Shown piece by piece: positions 35,965 to 41,854 of a DNA stretch of 41,854 bases. Made by a program: the position numbers and the translations under genes. Within the stretch, counting starts at the first letter, position 1, and each line of letters opens with the position of its first letter. The notes below the pieces were generated by a model. The model was not told the origin of the DNA, ran no database searches, and saw only the letters and a list, made by a program, of their open reading frames with translations. Origin of the DNA: Methylobacterium sp. J-090 (lineage in GTDB: Bacteria; Pseudomonadota; Alphaproteobacteria; Rhizobiales; Beijerinckiaceae); assembly GCF_022829345.1 (NCBI RefSeq), contig NZ_JAKSXV010000062.1, positions 1 through 41,854 of the forward strand. Reading direction: 5' to 3'.

Positions 35965-36398
35965 ACTTCCGGCTCCTCGGGCGCCTTCAGGACGATCCGC
36001 GCCAGCGCGAGGCGGGCCAGCGCCCCCATGGCGACGAGGCCGGCAAGCGCGCTCGCCAGCACCGGAAAGCCCGCCGGCCAGACGACGAGCCCTAGGCCGA
36101 ACAGGACCGCGCCGAGGCCGGCGCCCGGCCCGAAGGCCAGCACCACCGACGGCATTCCCGCGAGGCGCGGCCCCGACCCGGCCCGGCGCGCGACCCGGGT
36201 CCCGACCGCCCGCGCCAGCCCGTCGAGGACCAGGGCGGCGGCGAGCGCCGCGGCCGCCCATCCGTTGGACTCCGGCGCGCGCCAGGCGAAGGCCCCCGCC
36301 AGCCCGGCGATGGCGAGGCTGGCCAGCAGACCCCGCCGGGCGAGGAGACCACGCTTTGCAAGTGGCGCGGGAACACGCGAAATGGCCCTGTCGATCAC
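35961..36398 (-). CDS. Integral membrane protein of unknown function
   Basis: A protein of 145 aa, Ala/Gly/Leu-rich, with about four hydrophobic segments (roughly 23-40, 46-60, 82-105 and 110-132) and a basic N-terminus ([19 protein letters not shown]), indicating an inner-membrane protein with the N-terminus inside. No family recognised. It is divergent from apaG with 145 bp between. Its stop codon overlaps the right border repeat of the inserted element, so its 3' end is probably the insertion target. Confidence 0.6.
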   Translation of the reverse strand: MIDRAISRVPAPLAKRGLLARRGLLASLAIAGLAGAFAWRAPESNGWAAAALAAALVLDGLARAVGTRVARRAGSGPRLAGMPSVVLAFGPGAGLGAVLFGLGLVVWPAGFPVLASALAGLVAMGALARLALARIVLKAPEEPEV

Positions 36399-36543
36399 GC
36401 AGGCTGATCCTCACGTTTGCGCGGGTGCCCCCGCATTCACCACGATTGACGCGGTTTTCGCCGGGCCGTACCACGACGCCCTGAGCGTGTCGCGATGTGG
36501 GGTCGCGCCCGGGTCAGGCCCGGCCACGGAGGCGTTGAAGGCG

Positions 36544-36936
36544 ATGTACAAAGCTCAGACGCGCGGCATCAGCGTGACCGTGCAGCCCCGCTTCGTCGAG
36601 GAGGAATCCTCGCCCGCCGAGAGCCGCTACTTCTTCGCCTACACCGTGGAGATCGTGAACAACGGCTCCGAGCAGGTGCAGCTGCGCTCGCGCCACTGGC
36701 GCATCGTCGATGGGCGCGGATCGACCCAGGAGGTGCGCGGGGCCGGCGTCGTCGGCAAGCAGCCCGTGCTCGAACCCGGCGAGTCGTTCAGCTACACCAG
36801 CGGCTGCCCGCTCACCACGCCCGACGGCCTCATGGCCGGCAGCTACACCATGGCGACCCATGCGGGCGAGAGCTTCGAGGCCGAGATCCCCGCCTTCTCC
36901 CTCGACTCGCCCCACGTCCGCCGCAGCGTCCACTAG
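36544..36936 (+). CDS. apaG: ApaG protein
   Basis: 130 aa, the standard length. A single immunoglobulin-like domain with family motifs [54 protein letters not shown] and GSYTM. ApaG is linked to Co2+/Mg2+ resistance in enterics, though its biochemical role is unsettled. ATG 36544 with GGAGG and AAGG upstream is chosen; the frame open to 36028 is antisense to the preceding gene. argE starts 4 bp downstream, so the two form an operon. Confidence 0.95.
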   Translation: MYKAQTRGISVTVQPRFVEEESSPAESRYFFAYTVEIVNNGSEQVQLRSRHWRIVDGRGSTQEVRGAGVVGKQPVLEPGESFSYTSGCPLTTPDGLMAGSYTMATHAGESFEAEIPAFSLDSPHVRRSVH

Positions 36937-36940
36937 ACCC

Positions 36941-38107
36941 ATGCCCGGCCCGCGCCCGACGACCCTCGACCTGCTGGCGCGGCTCGTGGCCTTCGACACC
37001 GAGAGTTCGAAATCGAACCTCGCCCTCATCGACTTCGTCTGCGGCTACCTCGACGGCTTGAACGTCCCTTACGTCCGCATCCCCAACGCGGACGGCGACA
37101 AGGCGGCGGTGTTCGCCACCATCGGCCCGATGATCGACGGGGGCGTCGTGCTCTCGGGGCACACCGACGTGGTGCCGGTGACGGGGCAGGCCTGGACCAC
37201 GGACCCGTTCACCCTGCGCATCGCCGACGGGCGCGCCTATGGGCGCGGCGCCGTCGACATGAAGGGGTTCTGCGCCCTGGCGCTCGCGGCGATCCCGGAC
37301 TTCCTCGCCGCCGACCTCGCGCGCCCGATCCACATCCTCCTGTCCTACGACGAGGAGACCACCTGTCTCGGCGTCGCCGACACCATCGCGCGCTTCGGCG
37401 CCGACCTGCCGCGCCCCGGCGCGGTGATCGTCGGCGAGCCAACGGACCTCGAAGTGGCCGACGCCCACAAGAGCATCGTCACCTATCTGACCACCGTGCA
37501 CGGGCACGAGGCGCATTCGGCCAAACCCATGCTCGGCGCCAACGCCGTGATGGCGGCGGCCGACCTCGTCTCCGAGCTGAACCGCATCGCCGACGCGATG
37601 ATCGCCCGCGGCGACGCGTCCGGCCGGTTCGACCCGCCCGCCACCACGGTGCATGTCGGGACGATTTCCGGCGGCACGGCGCGCAACATCCTGCCCAAGC
37701 TCTGCACCTTCCACTGGGAGTTCCGGGGCCTGCCCGACCTCGACATGGGCGAGATTCCGGCGCTGTTCCAGGCGAAGGTCGACAGCGTGCTCGCGGGGCG
37801 GCTCAACCGCTACGGCGATTACGGGCGCATCGAGACCCTGGAGGAGGTGGCGGTGCCGGGCCTCGCACCCGAGCCGGGCTCCGAGGCCGAGCGCCTCGCC
37901 CTGCGCGTGGCGGGGCGCAACCACACCATCTCCGTGCCCTACGCCACGGAGGCCGGGCGTTTCCAGGGGGCGGGCATCCCGACGGTCGTCTGCGGCCCCG
38001 GCTCCATCGATCAGGCCCACCAGCCGGACGAGTTCATCACGCTGGCCGCCCTCGCGGCCGGCGAGGCCTTCATGGCCCGGCTGATCACGGAATGCGCAAT
38101 CCCATGA
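36941..38107 (+). CDS. argE: Acetylornithine deacetylase
   Basis: An M20-family zinc hydrolase of 388 aa converting N-acetylornithine to ornithine. Metal and catalytic residues seen: His74 and Asp76 in [10 protein letters not shown], bridging Asp106 in [10 protein letters not shown], the general base Glu138 with metal-ligand Glu139 in [10 protein letters not shown], and a late His in DQAHQPDEF. The dimerisation domain (about 175-290) contains [19 protein letters not shown] and GGTARNILP. Its presence with argF and argD nearby completes several steps of arginine synthesis. The stop overlaps the speG ATG by 4 bp. Confidence 0.95.
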   Translation: MPGPRPTTLDLLARLVAFDTESSKSNLALIDFVCGYLDGLNVPYVRIPNADGDKAAVFATIGPMIDGGVVLSGHTDVVPVTGQAWTTDPFTLRIADGRAYGRGAVDMKGFCALALAAIPDFLAADLARPIHILLSYDEETTCLGVADTIARFGADLPRPGAVIVGEPTDLEVADAHKSIVTYLTTVHGHEAHSAKPMLGANAVMAAADLVSELNRIADAMIARGDASGRFDPPATTVHVGTISGGTARNILPKLCTFHWEFRGLPDLDMGEIPALFQAKVDSVLAGRLNRYGDYGRIETLEEVAVPGLAPEPGSEAERLALRVAGRNHTISVPYATEAGRFQGAGIPTVVCGPGSIDQAHQPDEFITLAALAAGEAFMARLITECAIP

Positions 38108-38700
38108 GCCAAGCGAAGGGCCCGTTCGTGTCCCGCACCATCGCCGCCGATGGCCCGGTCAAGCTCCGGCCCCTGGAGCGCGAGGATCTGATGTTCGTGC
38201 ATCAGCTCAACAACAACGACAGCATCATGCGCTACTGGTTCGAGGAGGCCTACGAATCCTTCGCCGAGCTGGCGCAGCTCTACGAGCGCAACATCCACAA
38301 CCAGACCGAGCGGCGCTTCATCATCGCCAATTCGGACGGCGAGCCCGCCGGCCTCGTCGAACTCGTGGAGATCAACCACCTCCACCGGCGCTGCGAGTTC
38401 CAGATCGCGATCCATCCGGCCTTCCAGGGCCAGGGCTACGCCCCCCGCGCCACCCGCATCGCCATGGACTACGCCTTCAGCGTGCTCAACATCCACAAGC
38501 TCTACCTGCACGTGGACAAGGACAACGCCCGGGCCGTGCGCATCTACGAGCGCTGCGGCTTCGTGCCGGAGGGCATCCTCAAGGACGAGTTCTTCGTCAA
38601 CGGCAAGTATCGCGACGCCGTGCGGATGTGCCTGTTTCAGCCGGCCTACCTGGCGCGGCGCGGCAGCGGGGACATTGCCGAGCCGGTGCTCAAGGCCTGA
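38104..38700 (+). CDS. speG: Spermidine N1-acetyltransferase
   Basis: A GNAT acetyltransferase of 198 aa strongly resembling E. coli Spe[56 protein letters not shown], then [11 protein letters not shown] and the acetyl-CoA motif [10 protein letters not shown] (107-116), ending with [16 protein letters not shown]. SpeG acetylates excess spermidine or spermine. An N-terminal extension of about 17 residues precedes the E. coli start. It is coupled to argE by an ATGA overlap, so ornithine formation and polyamine detoxification are co-expressed. Confidence 0.93.
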   Translation: MSQAKGPFVSRTIAADGPVKLRPLEREDLMFVHQLNNNDSIMRYWFEEAYESFAELAQLYERNIHNQTERRFIIANSDGEPAGLVELVEINHLHRRCEFQIAIHPAFQGQGYAPRATRIAMDYAFSVLNIHKLYLHVDKDNARAVRIYERCGFVPEGILKDEFFVNGKYRDAVRMCLFQPAYLARRGSGDIAEPVLKA

Positions 38701-38723
38701 CGGCTCTCCCAGGGGATACGGAC

Positions 38724-39008
38724 ATGATCGTCGTCTCGCTCACCTACGTCAAAAGCACCGAGGAGGCCGACCGCCACATGGCGGACCACCTGGCGTGGGT
38801 AAAGACGGGCTATGCCGAGCACGGCTTCCTCGCCTCCGGCCGCAAGGTGCCGCGCACCGGCGGGATGATCCTCGCCTGCGGCCCCCGCGCGGCGGTCGAG
38901 GCCTATGTCGCGACCGACCCCTTCCGCGTGCACGGCATCGCCGAATTCGAGATCACCGAGATCGACGTGACCACGGCGATCGAGGGACTGGACGGCCTCA
39001 AGGGCTAA
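38724..39008 (+). CDS. YciI-like family protein
   Basis: A small ferredoxin-like-fold protein of 94 aa. The pattern MIVVSLTYVKSTEEADRHMA, then HLAWVKTGYAEHGFLASGRK and the closing DPFRVHGIAEFEITEI is typical of YciI-like proteins (His and Asp residues near 18-22 and 65-70 form the putative active site in relatives). AGGGG lies 8 nt before ATG 38724. It follows speG by 23 bp and likely shares its transcript. Function unknown; relatives include dehalogenase- and muconolactone-like enzymes. Confidence 0.88.
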   Translation: MIVVSLTYVKSTEEADRHMADHLAWVKTGYAEHGFLASGRKVPRTGGMILACGPRAAVEAYVATDPFRVHGIAEFEITEIDVTTAIEGLDGLKG

Positions 39009-39046
39009 ACCCGGCGTCCCCGGAGCGGCACACAGTTTCCGCGGCC

Positions 39047-40069
39047 TCAGCCGGCCGCGACCTGCGCTTCCACCTCCGCCGGATCGAGGTCGTACCGCCG
39101 CGAGCAGAACTCGCAGGTGATGCCGATGCGGCCGTCGTCGGCGATCATGTCGTGGCGCTCCTGCGCCGAGAACGAGACGATCATCGCCATCACCCGCTCG
39201 GGCGAACAGCGGCACTGCTCGCGCACGCCTTGCGCCTCGAACACCCGCACGCCGCGCTCGTGGAACAGGCGGTAGAGCAGGGTCTCGGACGACACCGCCG
39301 GATCGACGAGCTCGTGGTCCTCGATGGTGGAGACGAGGCTGCGCGCCTCGACCCAGGCATCGTCCTCGGCGACACCCTGGGCGTCGAAATGGGCGTGGCC
39401 CTCCGGGATGTCGCCGGGGGGCAGGTCGGCGAGCCGCGCCCGGTCGACGGATTGCGGCAGGAACTGCACCAATAGGCCGCCGGCCCGGTAGGTGGTGGCG
39501 CCGTTCGCGAATTCCTCCGCCACGGCGAGGCGGACCTGGGTCGGGATCTGCTCGGACTGGCGGAAATACTGGTGGGCCGCCTCCTCCAGGCTCTGACCTT
39601 CCAGGGCGACGACGCCCTGGTAACGGCTGCTCTGCGGCCCCTGGTCGATGGTCATGGCGAGGTGCCCCTGCCCGATCAGGTCGTGGCTTTTCAAAGGGGT
39701 GCTTCCCAGCGCCTCGACGCGCGCGGCGTCGAAGCGCGCCGTGGCGCGGACCCGGTCGGGGGCCTCGAAATCGACGACGATCATCTCGACGGGGCCGTCG
39801 GTCTTGGTCTGGAGCTGGAACCGGCCCTCGAACTTCAGGGACGAGCCGAGGAGCACGGTGAGCGCCGCCGCCTCGCCCAGGAGGCGGGCCACCGCATCGG
39901 GGTAGCCGTGACGGCGCAGGATGGTGTCGACGGACGGCCCGAGGCGCACGACCCGGCCGCGCACGTCGAGGGCCTCAACGGAGAAGGGCAGCACCACATC
40001 GTCGTCGCCCTCGATGACGGGGGCTTGGGCGACGTGGGACTGGGCAACGGGTTCGTATCCGGCGGTCAT
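39047..40069 (-). CDS. hslO: Redox-regulated chaperone Hsp33
   Basis: A cytosolic holdase of 340 aa activated by oxidative unfolding. The C-terminal zinc-binding motif is intact: CRC in REQCRCSPERV and CEFC in ITCEFCSRRYDL, giving the CxC-Xn-CxxC set. The N-terminal core contains RLGPSVDTILRRHGYP and GRFQLQTKTDGPVEMIVVDF. ATG 40069 has AGGGAGA 5 nt upstream; the frame further up lacks similarity. hslO follows argF on the same strand, a common Rhizobiales order, but a 197-bp gap with repeats lies between. Confidence 0.96.
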   Translation of the reverse strand: MTAGYEPVAQSHVAQAPVIEGDDDVVLPFSVEALDVRGRVVRLGPSVDTILRRHGYPDAVARLLGEAAALTVLLGSSLKFEGRFQLQTKTDGPVEMIVVDFEAPDRVRATARFDAARVEALGSTPLKSHDLIGQGHLAMTIDQGPQSSRYQGVVALEGQSLEEAAHQYFRQSEQIPTQVRLAVAEEFANGATTYRAGGLLVQFLPQSVDRARLADLPPGDIPEGHAHFDAQGVAEDDAWVEARSLVSTIEDHELVDPAVSSETLLYRLFHERGVRVFEAQGVREQCRCSPERVMAMIVSFSAQERHDMIADDGRIGITCEFCSRRYDLDPAEVEAQVAAG

Positions 40070-40193
40070 GGCATCTCCCTTCGGGCGCAACGGACCAGCG
40101 TCCGCGAGCACAGGGAGCATCGCCCCCGGCCCGGCGCTCCGGCCCATCCGTCGTCCGGCCTTCCGCGTTCATATAGGACGCGCCGGCCGCCCG

Positions 40194-40247
40194 CGCGACG
40201 GGGGCTCCGCGTCGCGCCCCCGCGACGGGGGCCGCGCGTCGCGCCCC
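40194..40247. repeat. 27-bp tandem repeat downstream of argF
   Basis: Two adjoining 27-bp units (40194-40220 and 40221-40247) differ at two positions. Each starts cgcgacggggg and ends gtcgcgcccc, so each can fold as a hairpin. The pair sits 19 bp past the argF stop codon and may end argF transcription or be a repetitive extragenic element. Confidence 0.75.
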
Positions 40248-40266
40248 CGCCGACAGGTCTTCCTGC

Positions 40267-41220
40267 TCAGAGGCCCTGAGCGCGCAGGCACCAAGCCAGG
40301 ATGCCCTTCTGGGCATGCAGGCGGTTCTCGGCCTCGTCGAAGATCACCGATTGCGGACCGTCGATCACCTCGGCCGTGACCTCCTCGCCGCGATGGGCCG
40401 GCAGGCAGTGCATGAACAGGGCGTCCTTGGCCGCCGCCGCCATGAGCTTGGCGTTGACCTGGTAGGGCGAGAGCAGGTTGTGGCGGTGGTGGTCGTCCTC
40501 GTCGCCCATGGAGACCCAGCAATCGGTCACCACGGCGTCGGCGCCGTCCACGGCCGCGTAGGCATCGGTGGTCACGTTGAGGGTGGCGCCCTCCCGGCGC
40601 GCCCAGTCGAGGAGCGGCTGCGGGGTGGCGAGTTCGGGTGGGGCGGCGATGTTCAAGGTGAAGTCGAACCGCGCGGCCGCGTGCACCCAGCTCGCCAGGA
40701 CGTTGTTGGCGTCGCCCGACCACGCGACGGTGCGGCCCCTGATCGGTCCGCGATGCTCTTCGAAGGTGAGCACGTCGGCCATGATCTGGCACGGATGGGA
40801 AACCTTGGTGAGCGCGTTGATCACCGGCACCTCGGCGTGCTCGGCGAGTTCCAGCATGAGGTCGTGGTCGAGGATGCGGATCATGATCGCGTCGACGTAG
40901 CGCGACAGCACCCGGGCGGTGTCGCCCACGGTCTCGCCCCGGCCGAGCTGCATCTCGCCGCCCGTCAGCATCAGGGTCTCGCCGCCGAGTTCGCGCATGC
41001 CGACGTCGAACGAGACGCGGGTGCGGGTGGACGGCCGGTCGAACACCATCGCGAGGGTCTTGCCGATGAGTGGACGCTCGGCCGCGACCTCGCCCTTGCG
41101 CCGGCGCGCCTTGATGCCAGCCGCGGTGTCCAGCACCGTGCGCAGCTGCTCGGCCGAGAAATCCTTGAGGTCGAGGAAGTGGCGCGGGCCGTGTCCGGTC
41201 CCGTTGAGGGTCGTGGTCAT
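40267..41220 (-). CDS. argF: Ornithine carbamoyltransferase
   Basis: Forms citrulline from ornithine and carbamoyl phosphate. 317 aa. Carbamoyl-phosphate loop STRTR at 64-68, HPCQ at 142-145, ornithine-side SMG at 237-239 and catalytic Cys272 in [11 protein letters not shown]. The metal- and polyamine-independent anabolic type is indicated by length. It follows argD by 41 bp on the same strand. Confidence 0.97.
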   Translation of the reverse strand: MTTTLNGTGHGPRHFLDLKDFSAEQLRTVLDTAAGIKARRRKGEVAAERPLIGKTLAMVFDRPSTRTRVSFDVGMRELGGETLMLTGGEMQLGRGETVGDTARVLSRYVDAIMIRILDHDLMLELAEHAEVPVINALTKVSHPCQIMADVLTFEEHRGPIRGRTVAWSGDANNVLASWVHAAARFDFTLNIAAPPELATPQPLLDWARREGATLNVTTDAYAAVDGADAVVTDCWVSMGDEDDHHRHNLLSPYQVNAKLMAAAAKDALFMHCLPAHRGEEVTAEVIDGPQSVIFDEAENRLHAQKGILAWCLRAQGL

Positions 41221-41261
41221 GGATCCGTTCTTCGTCTGACGGTTCGTCGCGGGGCCGGCCG

Positions 41262-41854
41262 TCACGCGGCTGCCCCCTGTGTCCGGGTCTCGAGGGTGGT
41301 GGCCGTCGCATCGAGGCGCGATACGGCCTCGGCCACGTCCGCATCGGTGATGATGAGCGGCGGCAGCAGGCGCACGACGTTGTCGCCCGCCGGGATGACG
41401 AGGAGGTGCATGTCCCGTGCCGTCGCCGCGAAGTCGGTGTTGGGCACGCTGAGCTTGAGCCCGAGCATGAGCCCGTCGCCGCGGATCTCCTGAATCACAC
41501 CGGGATGGCGGTCCTGCAGGGCGGCCAGACGCTGCTTTAGCAGCAGGCCCACCTGTCCGACCCGGTCGAGGAAGCCGTCGGCCAGCACCACGTCGAGCAC
41601 GGCGTTGCCCACCGCCATGGCCAGCGGATTGCCCCCGAAGGTGGTGCCGTGGGTACCGGCCGTCATGCCGCGCGCGGCTTGCGCCGTGGCGAGGCAGACG
41701 CCGAGGGGAAAGCCGCCGCCGATGCCCTTGGCGGCACTCATGATATCCGGCGTCACACCGGACCATTCATGCGCGAACAGCCGGCCCGTGCGCCCGACCC
41801 CGGTCTGGACCTCGTCCATGATGAGCAGCAGGCCGTGGGCGTCGCAGAGCGCGC
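41262..41854 (-). CDS. argD: Acetylornithine aminotransferase, N-terminus cut by window end
   Basis: The C-terminal 197 or so residues of a class-III aminotransferase; the frame stays open to the window edge (residues reading [20 protein letters not shown]). [11 protein letters not shown] is the cofactor Asp region, [13 protein letters not shown] carries the PLP Lys, and [15 protein letters not shown] is the phosphate-binding segment from the partner subunit. The acetylornithine assignment rests on the neighbouring argF; as a family member it might also handle succinyldiaminopimelate. Confidence 0.93.
   Translation of the reverse strand, partial: ALCDAHGLLLIMDEVQTGVGRTGRLFAHEWSGVTPDIMSAAKGIGGGFPLGVCLATAQAARGMTAGTHGTTFGGNPLAMAVGNAVLDVVLADGFLDRVGQVGLLLKQRLAALQDRHPGVIQEIRGDGLMLGLKLSVPNTDFAATARDMHLLVIPAGDNVVRLLPPLIITDADVAEAVSRLDATATTLETRTQGAAA

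Noticed and set aside
40194..40247. CRISPR-like repeats
   Set aside because: The two units adjoin without spacers and are only two.

Overview
The window reads as chromosome of a high-GC Rhizobiales alphaproteobacterium, most likely Methylobacterium or a close relative. Three things point there: the order pcm-tolC-popZ-valS, an alphaproteobacterial double-length dCTP deaminase, and above all a periplasmic four-EF-hand protein with lanmodulin spacing and motifs. No rRNA, CRISPR array, complete insertion sequence or integrase was found.

Layout. 0.4-4.8 kb: a gene of unknown function converging on an acyl-carrier-protein/FkbH-like pair, then a DUF1345 membrane protein and a DCC-family thiol protein. 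4.8-9.5 kb: enolase, queF, a serralysin-type metalloprotease fused to a Hint domain, and a Gly/Tyr-rich exported protein. 9.5-15.4 kb: kdsA, two exported unknowns, a subgroup-Ic aminotransferase, a DegP-type protease and a DUF2459 protein coupled to valS. 15.4-21.5 kb: valS, popZ, tolC, pcm. 21.7-22.4 kb: tRNA-Cys and two nearly identical tRNA-Asn genes. 22.5-28.9 kb: two small unknown proteins and a branched-chain amino-acid ABC transporter (livH-livM-livG-livF, a small membrane protein, livK) with very tight gene overlaps.

29-33 kb is the most interesting stretch. A lanmodulin-like protein, a Pro/Gly-rich secreted protein and a membrane-anchored protein with an OB-like and a PepSY-like part lie divergent to a PhoP/PhoQ-like two-component system. 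The shared promoter region carries hexamer-N5-hexamer repeats resembling a PhoP box. I infer a metal- or envelope-sensing module. msrA and dcd follow.

34.8-35.96 kb is a small AT-rich insertion of about 1.17 kb, bracketed by a 13-bp direct repeat. It holds an Arc-type repressor with a palindromic operator candidate and several tiny or decayed genes, but no integrase. 36-41.85 kb returns to core genes: a membrane protein, apaG, argE overlapping speG, a YciI-like protein, hslO, argF and argD (cut by the window end), so arginine and polyamine functions are grouped here.
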